A stretch of 13,385 bases of DNA, from NCBI GenBank assembly GCA_036267755.1, contig DATAVK010000100.1, forward strand, positions 1 to 13,385, in the 5' to 3' direction. Both the position numbers and the translations under genes were made by a program. Under the pieces are notes generated by a model. That model saw nothing but the letters and a program-made list of their open reading frames with translations, searched no databases and was not told where the DNA came from. Below are positions 1 through 6,554 of this stretch, piece after piece (the first letter of the stretch is position 1; each line of letters opens with the position of its first letter). Source of the DNA: DATAVK01 sp036267755 (GTDB lineage: Bacteria; Actinomycetota; Actinomycetes; JAFAQI01).

Positions 1-20
1 CAAATCGTCAGTCGCACCCG

Positions 21-53
21 TATTGTTGACAGATCTGACCACTCCTGGGGGGA
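21..53 (+). promoter_or_regulatory. Candidate -10 element and ribosome binding site of the L,D-transpeptidase gene
   Basis: TATTGT at 21-26 fits the actinobacterial TANNNT -10 pattern and would start transcription near position 33. A purine run, GGGGGGA at 47-53, lies 6 bases before the ATG at 60 and serves as the Shine-Dalgarno sequence. The matching -35 would fall at or beyond the window edge, so the promoter cannot be confirmed. The ribosome binding site is well supported; the -10 is a guess. Confidence 0.4.
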
Positions 54-59
54 TTTCCC

Positions 60-1637
60 ATGCCGTCGACCCTTCGCGCCGTTGCGACCGTCGCGGGTTG
101 TGCCGCTATGACCGCGGCGACGCTTGTCGTGACCGCCGGCCCGTCGGCTGCCGTCCCCGAACCCGCGATCTCGAGCTTCACCCCGTCGCACGGCCTCGTG
201 GGGACCACGGTGGACATCACCGGAACCAACTTCAATAGCTCGGAAACCGCTGCCGTCGCTTTCGGTACGGCGACACCTGCGGCGGCCTCATCCGTGACGT
301 CGACCCTCATTGTCGTGAAAGTGCCAGCCGGCGCGAAGAGCGGCAAGCTGGTCGTCAGCCAGCCAGCAGGCGCACCGACGACGACCTCAGCGCCGTCGAC
401 CAACTCGTTCACCGTCGATCCGACACCCGTGCCGCCGAAGCACACCAAGCTCGCGCTCGTCGTGTCCAAGTCGTCGGTCACCTACCCCGGCAAAGATGGC
501 GTGACGGCGACCCTGACCTCGTCCAGCCACGCCGTTAAGGAGGCCGCTGTCGTTCTGGAGCACCAGACCCGCGGCAGCTCGACCTGGCACCACGTGAGCG
601 GCGCCGCGACCGAGCACACCAGCCACAGCGGGTCGGTCCACTGGACCGTCGTACCGCACGTGCGGGGCACGTACCGGGCCGTCTTCGCGGGCACCAAGGC
701 CTATGCCGCCTCGGCATCGAACGGCCGCTCGGTCGGTGTCCGGCCGCAGCTGAGCCTGTCCCTGCCAGCCAGCAGCACGGCCCTGCTGAAGATCGCCGCC
801 AAGGGCAAGCTGACGCCGCATCTGTCCGGTGTCGTAAAGCTCGAGCAGCGCATCGACCACCACTGGCACGTGGTGGCCAGGCCGCGGGTCCATCACGGCT
901 CCTTCAAGGCGTCGGTGGCGACCAGCAGCCCGGGGACCGAGAAGTTCCGCGTCGTCCGCGCCACCGATACCCGCCACCTCAGCGGCGTCAGCCAGGCTGC
1001 CTCCACCCACGTTGTCGCCCCGACGCTGCGGCTCGGCAGCTCGGGCGCGGTCGTGGCCGCGCTTGAGAAGCGACTCCACAAGCTCCACTACGACACGGGC
1101 CACCTCGGCAGTAGCTACGGCTGGGACGCCGAGCACGCCGTCACCGCGTTCGAGAAGGTGCAGGGGCTGTCCAAGGACGGCGTCGCCGGCTCGGGCGTGT
1201 TCAAGGCGCTCGCCGACCCGAAGCGGGTCCACCTCAAGCACAAGGTCTCCTCCGGCATCGCCGTCGAGGTCAACCTCGAGAAGCAGGTGCTGCTGATCTC
1301 GAAGAACGGCAAGCTCTGGCGGATCCTCGACACCTCGACCGCCGGCGGCTACCTGTTCACGGGCTCCGACGGCCAGACCGAGCGGGCAGTCACGCCGCGC
1401 GGCCACTTCCACGTCGTCTACAAGGTCAATGCGCTGGTCCACGCCCGGCTCGGCACGCTCTACCGGCCGTCGTTCTTCAACTACGACGGCTACGCGATCC
1501 ACGGTGAGGGCAACGGTGACACCGGGAGCAACGTGCCGCCGTACCCGAACAGCCACGGCTGTGTCCGCATCACCGACGACGCTGCCGACCGCTACTACAA
1601 CCTGCTCGCCGTCGGTACGTCGGTCTGGATCTACTGA
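60..1637 (+). CDS. Secreted multidomain L,D-transpeptidase (YkuD family)
   Basis: This 525-residue protein should form or modify 3-3 peptidoglycan cross-links outside the membrane. Residues 1-31 form a signal peptide: an arginine early, a hydrophobic Ala/Val/Thr core, and a likely cleavage near PSAA. Next come a TIG/IPT-type Ig domain (about 35-119, with the typical PxxGxxGTxVxIxGxNF pattern), two beta-rich Ig-like segments (about 128-225 and 229-318), a peptidoglycan-binding-1 domain (about 322-385, with LRLGSSGAVV and QGLSKDGVAG) and the YkuD catalytic domain (about 402-525). The catalytic signature is complete: H481-G, then S498-H-G-C501-V-R503, with C501 the expected nucleophile. The middle is rich in histidine (HTSHSGSVHW near 186, DHHWHVV near 266, VHHG near 277). 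The ATG has a good Shine-Dalgarno and begins the signal peptide. The stop overlaps the next gene by one base. The TIG plus PG-binding arrangement differs from the common mycobacterial LDTs. Family assignment is firm; the exact cross-link substrate is inferred. Confidence 0.93.
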   Translation: MPSTLRAVATVAGCAAMTAATLVVTAGPSAAVPEPAISSFTPSHGLVGTTVDITGTNFNSSETAAVAFGTATPAAASSVTSTLIVVKVPAGAKSGKLVVSQPAGAPTTTSAPSTNSFTVDPTPVPPKHTKLALVVSKSSVTYPGKDGVTATLTSSSHAVKEAAVVLEHQTRGSSTWHHVSGAATEHTSHSGSVHWTVVPHVRGTYRAVFAGTKAYAASASNGRSVGVRPQLSLSLPASSTALLKIAAKGKLTPHLSGVVKLEQRIDHHWHVVARPRVHHGSFKASVATSSPGTEKFRVVRATDTRHLSGVSQAASTHVVAPTLRLGSSGAVVAALEKRLHKLHYDTGHLGSSYGWDAEHAVTAFEKVQGLSKDGVAGSGVFKALADPKRVHLKHKVSSGIAVEVNLEKQVLLISKNGKLWRILDTSTAGGYLFTGSDGQTERAVTPRGHFHVVYKVNALVHARLGTLYRPSFFNYDGYAIHGEGNGDTGSNVPPYPNSHGCVRITDDAADRYYNLLAVGTSVWIY

Positions 1638-2047
1638 TGACCCGACCGAACCTGCTCGGCGAGCCGCCGCCGACGCTGCTCCCGGACGTCCCCGACGCCC
1701 GTGAGGCGCTCGCTGCGGGCGAGGACCCCGCAGCGGTGGCGGCGCGGTTCCCGACGTACCCCGCGGCTTGGGCCGCGCTCGCGGACCGAGCGTTCGCCGA
1801 GGGGAACGTCATCGAGTCCTACGCCTACGCGCGCACCGGCTACCACCGCTCGCTCGACGCGCTGCGTCGGGCCGGCTGGAAGGGCCACGGCTCGGTGCCG
1901 TGGTCGCACGTGCCGAACCAAGGCTTCCTGCGATCGCTGTATGCGTTGTACCGCGCAGCAGAGGCGATCGGCGAGACCGACGAGGCCGAGCGCTGCGAGC
2001 AGTTCCTGGTCGACAGCGACCCGGCCGCGTACGCCGCCCTCGCCTAA
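1637..2047 (+). CDS. DUF3151 family protein
   Basis: This 136-residue protein matches my recollection of the DUF3151 family, a small soluble actinobacterial protein of unknown function. Recognisable features are the N-terminal NLLGEPPPTLLP, a helical PAAWAALADRAF segment (43-53), the conserved core SYAYARTGYHRSLDALRRAGW (61-81), and an FLRSLYALYRAAEAIGE helix (97-113). There is no signal peptide, membrane segment or metal motif; the helical pairs look TPR-like. The ATG overlaps the TGA of the L,D-transpeptidase gene (TGATG) and no Shine-Dalgarno is seen, so translation is probably coupled. In mycobacteria a DUF3151 gene also sits near purA, so the neighbourhood looks conserved. It converges on the anti-sigma gene with only 7 bases between them. 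Function is unknown. Confidence 0.88.
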   Translation: MTRPNLLGEPPPTLLPDVPDAREALAAGEDPAAVAARFPTYPAAWAALADRAFAEGNVIESYAYARTGYHRSLDALRRAGWKGHGSVPWSHVPNQGFLRSLYALYRAAEAIGETDEAERCEQFLVDSDPAAYAALA

Positions 2048-2054
2048 CCCCACC

Positions 2055-2735
2055 TCACGGCGAGGAATGCAGCGCCGCCCGGGCGATGTCCTCGAGCTCC
2101 GCGAGCGGGAGACCGTGGGCGGTGATGAGCAAGCTGTCACGCGGCGTGACCAGCACCCGCAAGGTCGAGATGTTCCGGGGCCCGATGTGGAGGGTGGCGA
2201 CCGCCGGATCTCCCGCGATCGTCGTGGGCACAAGTTTGCCCAGCGTGGCGTTCGTGGCGCGATAGCGGGCACGGGCCAACGCGCCCCGGAACTCCATTAC
2301 CGTCACGAAGTCGCCGCTACCTACTGCCGTGGCTGAATCGGTTCGGGTGTGCAGGAGGCCGTTGCGCCCGCGGTGACGAACCGACGTGACGTGCCAGTCC
2401 GGCGGCATCGTGAACGTGTGGTCGAACAACCGCACCTCGGGACCGGGCGCGGTCAGGTCCGGCGGCGGCGGCTGAGTCGACGCGCTTGGCGACGCAGCCG
2501 TGGCTGGCTGGCCCTGATGACCCCCCGCGGAGCTTCCGCTAGCTAAGTGCACGCCGACCACCGCGACGGCCGCAAGCAGGACGACGCCGAGTGGAGCGCC
2601 GATCGCGGCGAGCCGGGCGCGCTGGCGGTGACGACGGCGGAGATCCCCCAGAAGATCCGGGTACGGCGTGACTCCGTCCAGGCTGGTTCCGGCCCGGTCG
2701 TGGAACGCGGTCCGGATCTGCTCATCGGTCAGCAT
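2055..2735 (-). CDS. Probable membrane-anchored anti-sigma factor for the adjacent ECF sigma factor
   Basis: This 226-residue protein has a short charged cytoplasmic part (1-41, opening with LTDEQIRTAFHDRAG), a single transmembrane helix (about 42-65), a Ser/Pro/Gln-rich linker (66-99, including QPPPPD) and a soluble extracytoplasmic domain (about 100-226) that I do not recognise. The N-terminus carries no HxxxCxxC zinc anti-sigma motif, so it is not a classical ZAS anti-sigma. The role is inferred from topology and position: its ATG lies inside the 3' end of the sigma gene (14-base overlap). Its Shine-Dalgarno GAAGGAG (complement of 2742-2748) is 6 bases from the start. It should tether the sigma factor at the membrane and respond to an envelope signal. 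It could instead be a co-transcribed membrane lipid or wall sensor with no direct sigma binding. Confidence 0.7.
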   Translation of the reverse strand: MLTDEQIRTAFHDRAGTSLDGVTPYPDLLGDLRRRHRQRARLAAIGAPLGVVLLAAVAVVGVHLASGSSAGGHQGQPATAASPSASTQPPPPDLTAPGPEVRLFDHTFTMPPDWHVTSVRHRGRNGLLHTRTDSATAVGSGDFVTVMEFRGALARARYRATNATLGKLVPTTIAGDPAVATLHIGPRNISTLRVLVTPRDSLLITAHGLPLAELEDIARAALHSSP

Positions 2736-3240
2736 GGTCGGCTCCTTCGTCGAGCTCGGTGAGCACGGTTCGCAGTCGCGCTAGCCCTTTGCTGGTGGCG
2801 GACTTGACGGTCCCTTCGGTGCAGCCCAGGAGCGCGGCGGTCTCGGCCACCGAGAGGTCCTCCCAGAAGCGCAGCACGACAGTCGCTCGCTGCCGAGCGG
2901 GTAGTGCCCGCAGCGCGGCCAGCAGCTCGTCCCGGTCTTCCACGGCAATCCGGACGGTGAGGCCGGGCTGCTCGGGAACCTCACCGAGCCGCTCAGGATG
3001 GCGGCGACGGCGCCGGGCCCGGTCCACGGCGAGATTCACCAGCACGCGCCGGGTGTAGGCGTCCGGGTTGTCCAAGGCACCGGACCAGTGCCGCGCCACC
3101 CGCAGCAACGCGGTCTGCAACAGGTCCTCAGCGTCGTACCGGTCACCGGTCAGCAGCACCGCGGTCCGCAGCAGCGCCGGAGAGCGGCCGGTCACGAAGG
3201 CCTCGAAGTCGGCGTCCAGCCCGCGGACCGACGCCAGCAT
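2722..3240 (-). CDS. ECF-type RNA polymerase sigma factor, SigE family
   Basis: This 172-residue protein is a compact group 4 sigma factor with region 2 (about 11-78, including the core-binding stretch DAEDLLQTALLRVA at 36-49 and the basic DRARRRRRH) and region 4 (about 104-160). Region 4 contains the helix-turn-helix LSVAETAALLGCTEGTVKS at 129-147. It lacks region 1 and region 3, as expected for ECF factors, and resembles the actinobacterial SigE-family type. I chose ATG 3240 because AGGAGG (complement of 3249-3254) stands 8 bases upstream. An ATG at 3246 is only 2 bases from that motif, and a start at 3372 would run across the purA promoter and abut its ATG. It probably directs RNA polymerase to envelope-stress or developmental promoters, including possibly its own. 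The target regulon cannot be read from the window. Confidence 0.9.
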   Translation of the reverse strand: MLASVRGLDADFEAFVTGRSPALLRTAVLLTGDRYDAEDLLQTALLRVARHWSGALDNPDAYTRRVLVNLAVDRARRRRRHPERLGEVPEQPGLTVRIAVEDRDELLAALRALPARQRATVVLRFWEDLSVAETAALLGCTEGTVKSATSKGLARLRTVLTELDEGADHADR

Positions 3241-3248
3241 CCTCATGA

Positions 3249-3254
3249 CCTCCT
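3249..3254 (-). promoter_or_regulatory. Shine-Dalgarno site that fixes the sigma factor start
   Basis: On the minus strand this reads AGGAGG, 8 bases before ATG 3240 and 2 bases before ATG 3246. It supports the shorter start and a 172-residue sigma factor. Confidence 0.75.
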
Positions 3255-3270
3255 CGACTCCGCGGGCTGT

Positions 3271-3287
3271 GTCGAGGTTGCCTCGAC
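3271..3287. promoter_or_regulatory. Perfect inverted repeat, candidate operator between the sigma gene and purA
   Basis: GTCGAGG and CCTCGAC form a perfect 7-bp inverted repeat around a 3-base centre (TTG). It lies in the 131-bp divergent region, 31 bases from the sigma start. TTGCCT (3278-3283), starting in the centre, is a possible -35 for purA, 19 bases from TAGCCT (3303-3308). The same site read on the minus strand contains GGCAACC, similar to ECF -35 elements. The symmetry is visible directly; operator function is inferred. Confidence 0.4.
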
Positions 3288-3302
3288 CGCCCTCACTGGC
3301 GC

Positions 3303-3308
3303 TAGCCT
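3303..3308 (+). promoter_or_regulatory. Candidate -10 element of purA
   Basis: TAGCCT fits TANNNT and sits 63 bases before the purA ATG, with TTGCCT as a possible -35 at 3278-3283 (19-base spacer, slightly long). It would give a leader of roughly 55-60 bases. It also lies within a perfect inverted repeat, AGCCTCT (3304-3310) and AGAGGCT (3318-3324), so the site could be a protein-binding element instead. Confidence 0.35.
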
Positions 3309-3320
3309 CTGTCCGTAAGA

Positions 3321-3347
3321 GGCTCCGGGTCGCTTGCGCCCGGGGCC
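3321..3347 (+). promoter_or_regulatory. Strong hairpin in the purA leader
   Basis: The bases at 3321-3329 pair with 3339-3347 over nine positions (one G-U). A bulged T and two further pairs close on CTTG (3333-3336), giving a G(CUUG)C loop, a known stable tetraloop type. The stem ends 9 bases before the purA Shine-Dalgarno GAAGGGA (3357-3363). No T-tract follows, so it is not a typical intrinsic terminator. It may affect leader stability or translation. Confidence 0.45.
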
Positions 3348-3371
3348 TTCCGCGTCGAAGGGACGGCTGCA

Positions 3372-4655
3372 ATGCCGGCGATCGCGCTGCTCGGCGCCCA
3401 GTGGGGCGACGAGGGCAAAGGCAAGGCCACCGATCTGCTCGGGGAGCAGGTCGACTATGTCGTGAAGTTCAACGGCGGGAACAACGCCGGGCACACCATC
3501 GTCATCGGCAATGAGAAGTACGCGCTGCACTTGCTTCCCGCGGGGATCCTCACCCCGGGGGTCGTCCCGGTCATCGGCAACGGCGTCGTCGTCGACCTCG
3601 GTGTGCTGATGGGAGAGCTCGACGCCCTCACGGCCCGCGGGATCGACTGCTCCCGGCTGGTCGTCTCGGCCAACGCGCACATCATCACGCCCTACCAGAT
3701 CCTGCTCGACAAAGTTGGCGAGCGGTTCCTCGGCAAGTCCCGGATCGGCACCACCGGACGCGGGATCGGCCCGGCGTACGCCGACAAGATGTCGCGGTTG
3801 GGAGTGCGGGCGCAGGACCTCTTCGACGCGAAGATCCTCCGGCAGAAGGTGGAGGGCGCCCTCGAGAGCAAGAACCAGGTGCTGGTCAAGGTCTACAACC
3901 GCAAGGCCGTGTCCGTCGACGAGGTCGTCGACGAGCTGCTCTCCTACGCCGATCGGCTCCGACCGATGGTGGCGGACACCGGGCTGCTGCTCGCCCAGGC
4001 GCTCGACGCCGGCAAGGTGGTGCTGCTCGAGGGCGGCCAGGCGATGATGCTCGACGTCGACCACGGCACCTATCCGTTCGTGACCTCGTCGAACCCGACA
4101 GCGGGCGGCGCCTGCATCGGATCCGGCATCCCACCCACCCGCATCGACCGGGTGGCCTGTGTCGTCAAGGCCTACACGACGCGAGTCGGCGAAGGTCCGT
4201 TCCCGACCGAGCTGCTCGACGAGGCAGGCGAGCGACTGCGCACGGTCGGGGGCGAGTTCGGTACGACGACCGGGCGCCCGCGACGCTGCGGCTGGTACGA
4301 CGCGGTGATTGCGCGGTATGCCGCCCGGATCAACGGCGTCACCGATTTCGTCCTCACCAAGCTCGATGTGCTCACCGGCATCGAGTCGATCCCGGTGTGC
4401 ACGTCGTACCGGATCGGGGGTGCGGTGGTCGACGAAATGCCGATGACGCAGACCGACTTCCACCATGCGCAGCCGGTCTACGAGGAGCTTCCCGGGTGGG
4501 ACCAGGACATCACGGGCGCGCGGTCGCTCTCGGACCTGCCCAAGGCGGCTCGCAAGTACGTCGATGCCCTCGAGTCCATGAGCGGGGCTCCGATCTCCGT
4601 GATCGGCGTGGGGCCGGGCCGCGACGAGACGATCGCCGTGCGGTCGCTGGTGTGA
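3372..4655 (+). CDS. purA: Adenylosuccinate synthetase
   Basis: PurA joins IMP and aspartate using GTP to make adenylosuccinate, the first committed step to AMP, in the cytoplasm. The 427-residue length is normal. The N-terminal signature QWGDEGKGK (10-18) carries the catalytic D13, and NAGHT carries H41, the same numbers as in the E. coli enzyme. Further family motifs are GTTGRGIGPAY, LLEGGQAMMLDVDHGTYPFV, TSSNPTAGG, VGEGPFPTEL and GRPRRCGWYD (IMP and GTP binding loops), with a C-terminal GVGPGRDETI. The ATG at 3372 is preceded by GAAGGGA, 8 bases upstream. The gene is divergent from the sigma factor gene and its stop overlaps the following acetyltransferase gene by 4 bases (GTGA). The identification is secure. 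Confidence 0.98.
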   Translation: MPAIALLGAQWGDEGKGKATDLLGEQVDYVVKFNGGNNAGHTIVIGNEKYALHLLPAGILTPGVVPVIGNGVVVDLGVLMGELDALTARGIDCSRLVVSANAHIITPYQILLDKVGERFLGKSRIGTTGRGIGPAYADKMSRLGVRAQDLFDAKILRQKVEGALESKNQVLVKVYNRKAVSVDEVVDELLSYADRLRPMVADTGLLLAQALDAGKVVLLEGGQAMMLDVDHGTYPFVTSSNPTAGGACIGSGIPPTRIDRVACVVKAYTTRVGEGPFPTELLDEAGERLRTVGGEFGTTTGRPRRCGWYDAVIARYAARINGVTDFVLTKLDVLTGIESIPVCTSYRIGGAVVDEMPMTQTDFHHAQPVYEELPGWDQDITGARSLSDLPKAARKYVDALESMSGAPISVIGVGPGRDETIAVRSLV

Positions 4656-5257
4656 CCGTCGTCGCGCCGGATGCCCGTCCGTTGGTCGGTCGCACCATCC
4701 GACTCGATCCCGCCGAGCTGCACGACGCCGACGAGCTGTTCCGAGCACTCGACCACGACGAGGTCTGGGCGTCGGGGTACGCGAACGGCTTCCGGCCGAC
4801 CGCGCCGATCGGCTGGCGCCGGACCATGATGAGCGCGGTCGACAAGGAGGACCGGACGATGTACATCGTCCGTGAGATCGACCGGGATACGAAGGCGCCC
4901 GGCCGGATCGTCGGCACCACCAGCCTCGGCGACGTCGACCTGATCAACGAGCGGGTGCATCTGGGCTGGACGGCCTTCACGCCCGACGTCTGGCAGACCT
5001 CGGTGAACCCGGAGAGCAAGCTGCTGTTGCTCTGGCACGCGTTCGACCACTGCGGCTTCGGTCGGGTGATGTTCCAGACGGACAGCATCAACGCTCGGTC
5101 GCAGGCAGCGATCGCCAAGCTCGGCGCCACCCGCGAGGGCGTGCTGCGGCGCTGGGTCAAGCGGGCGGACGGGAGCTGGCGCGACACCGTCGTCTTCTCC
5201 GTGATCCGCGACGAATGGCCGCTGATCCGCTCCGGCCTGGAGCTCCGACTCAGCTAA
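4652..5257 (+). CDS. GNAT family N-acetyltransferase (RimJ/RimL-like)
   Basis: This 201-residue protein looks like an Acetyltransf_3 type GNAT enzyme, which moves the acetyl group of acetyl-CoA to an amine, often a protein N-terminus. The opening GRTIRLDPAELHDADELFRAL (13-33) is typical of the RimJ/RimL branch. The C-terminal half holds TDSINARSQAAIAKLGATREGVLRRW (143-168) and DTVVFSVIRDEWP (178-190), the family's usual ending. A classical Q/RxxGxG/A acetyl-CoA loop is not evident around 118-135, so binding may be atypical. I chose the GTG at 4652 because it overlaps the purA stop as GTGA and starts just before the domain; an upstream start at 4397 would lie deep inside purA. No Shine-Dalgarno is seen, so translation is likely coupled to purA. 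The substrate is unknown. Confidence 0.88.
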   Translation: MTVVAPDARPLVGRTIRLDPAELHDADELFRALDHDEVWASGYANGFRPTAPIGWRRTMMSAVDKEDRTMYIVREIDRDTKAPGRIVGTTSLGDVDLINERVHLGWTAFTPDVWQTSVNPESKLLLLWHAFDHCGFGRVMFQTDSINARSQAAIAKLGATREGVLRRWVKRADGSWRDTVVFSVIRDEWPLIRSGLELRLS

Positions 5258-5318
5258 ACCTGTCAGGACCGGCGCGCGGAGCGAAGGGCCGAGACACCTG
5301 ACAAGTAATCTCGGTGTC
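5258..5318 (+). promoter_or_regulatory. Intergenic region with inverted repeat and candidate leaderless purD promoter
   Basis: TGTCAGG (5261-5267) and CCTGACA (5297-5303) form a perfect 7-bp inverted repeat with a 29-base interior that can pair further (CGGC 5270-5273 with GCCG 5288-5291). This could end transcripts from purA, but no T-tract follows. TAATCT at 5306-5311 fits TANNNT and sits 7 bases before the purD GTG. The transcript would therefore start at or very near the start codon. No clear -35 is seen and there is no Shine-Dalgarno. Confidence 0.5.
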
Positions 5319-6554
5319 GTGCGGGTGCTGGTCGTCGGCGGCGGCGGTCGGGAACATGCGCTCTGCCTCGCGCTCTCTCGCGATCCCTCAGTCGAGGCGC
5401 TCGCGGCGACACCTGGCAATCCCGGGATCGGCGAGCTCGCGATACTGTTCCCGGCCGGCGATGTGGTCGAGATCGCGCGTGACTGGAAGCCGGACCTCGT
5501 GGTCGTCGGACCTGAGGTGCCGCTGGTCGCCGGCCTCGCCGACGAGCTTCGCGCCGCCGGCTTCATCGTGTTCGGGCCTAGCGCCGCGGCCGCGACGCTC
5601 GAAGGCAGCAAGGCGTTCGCCAAGGACGTGATGGCGGCCGCGGGCGTCCCCACCGCCGCCCACTACACCGCGACTACCCCGGCCGAGGTCGCCGCGGCTC
5701 TTGACGCCACGGGATCGCCGTACGTCGTCAAACACGACGAGCTGGCCGCCGGAAAGGGTGTGCTCGTCACTGATGACCGCGACGCGGCCCTGGCCCACGC
5801 CGTGGGACACACCGTGGTCGTCGAGGACTTTCTCGACGGCCCCGAGGTGTCGCTGTTCTGCCTCACCGACGGCGAGACCGTCGTCCCGCTGCTCCCGGCG
5901 CAGGACTTCAAGCGGGTCGGCGACGGCGATGCCGGGCCGAACACCGGCGGCATGGGGGCCTACGCGCCGCTGGGCTGGGCGCCGCCCGAGCTGACTCAGG
6001 AGGTCGTCGAGACCGTCGTTCGGCCGACGGTCGCCGAGCTGGCCCGCCGCGGCACGCCGTTCTCGGGGTTGCTGTACGTCGGGCTCGCCCTGACCAGCCG
6101 CGGCACCCGCGTCGTGGAGTTCAACGTCCGGTTCGGCGACCCGGAGACCCAGGTTGTGCTGCCGCTGCTCGAGAGTCCGCTCGCCGATCTGCTGCACGCG
6201 GTCGCGACTGGGCGGCTTGCCGAGCACCCGCCACTGCAGTGGCGCGACGGATCGGCCGTCGCGGTCGTGGTGGCCTCGGCCGGCTATCCCGCCGCGCCTC
6301 ACATTGGCGACCCGATCGAGGGCCTCGACGACATCACGGACGCGGAGGTGTTGCACGCTGGGACGGCGTACGACGGTGACCGGCGGCTGGTCACCAACGG
6401 TGGTCGGGTCCTGGCGGTGACGGCAGTGGGGCCGGACCTGAGCAGTGCGCGAGAATCGGCGTACCAGGCGGTCAAGGCGGTCCGGATCGACGGAGCCCAC
6501 TACCGCACCGACATCGCTCGCCACGCCGCCGACGAGGAGCTGAGCGCCCGATGA
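5319..6554 (+). CDS. purD: Phosphoribosylamine-glycine ligase (GAR synthetase)
   Basis: PurD joins 5-phosphoribosylamine and glycine with ATP to form GAR, step 2 of purine synthesis. The 411-residue length is slightly short but normal for actinobacteria. The N-terminal domain starts RVLVVGGGGREHAL (2-14). The ATP-grasp domain shows LAAGKGVLV (142-150), QDFKRVGDGDAGPNTGGMG (195-213) and VVEFNVRFGDPETQ (265-278), which carry the nucleotide and metal-binding residues. The stretch before LAAGKG reads KHDE rather than the common KADG of E. coli, a modest departure at the ATP loop. I chose GTG 5319 because it gives the exact N-terminus and follows a -10-like hexamer by 7 bases. The stop overlaps purB as ATGA. 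Confidence 0.97.
   Translation: MRVLVVGGGGREHALCLALSRDPSVEALAATPGNPGIGELAILFPAGDVVEIARDWKPDLVVVGPEVPLVAGLADELRAAGFIVFGPSAAAATLEGSKAFAKDVMAAAGVPTAAHYTATTPAEVAAALDATGSPYVVKHDELAAGKGVLVTDDRDAALAHAVGHTVVVEDFLDGPEVSLFCLTDGETVVPLLPAQDFKRVGDGDAGPNTGGMGAYAPLGWAPPELTQEVVETVVRPTVAELARRGTPFSGLLYVGLALTSRGTRVVEFNVRFGDPETQVVLPLLESPLADLLHAVATGRLAEHPPLQWRDGSAVAVVVASAGYPAAPHIGDPIEGLDDITDAEVLHAGTAYDGDRRLVTNGGRVLAVTAVGPDLSSARESAYQAVKAVRIDGAHYRTDIARHAADEELSAR

Noticed and set aside
26..31. TTGACA as a consensus -35
   Set aside because: There is no -10-like hexamer 16-19 bases downstream before the ATG at 60, so it is probably chance.
387..1556. Long minus-strand open frame opposite the L,D-transpeptidase gene
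   Set aside because: It is antisense to a gene with a signal peptide and complete catalytic motif, and its translation is Arg/Val/Gly-rich with no domain. This is typical of GC-rich antisense frames.
2048..2054. Terminator between the convergent DUF3151 and anti-sigma genes
   Set aside because: Only 7 bases separate the two stops, and I see no dyad with a T-tract there.
2722..3372. Longer sigma factor starting at 3372
   Set aside because: The extra 44 residues cover the divergent promoter region and have no sigma homology; AGGAGG 8 bases before ATG 3240 supports the short form.
4397..4651. Upstream extension of the acetyltransferase gene
   Set aside because: It lies within purA in another frame and adds residues unlike GNAT sequence; GTG 4652 overlapping the purA stop is the better start.
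3243..4748. 501-codon minus-strand open frame opposite purA
   Set aside because: It shadows a certain purA gene, and the product is low-complexity Arg/Asp/Val-rich sequence without recognisable motifs.
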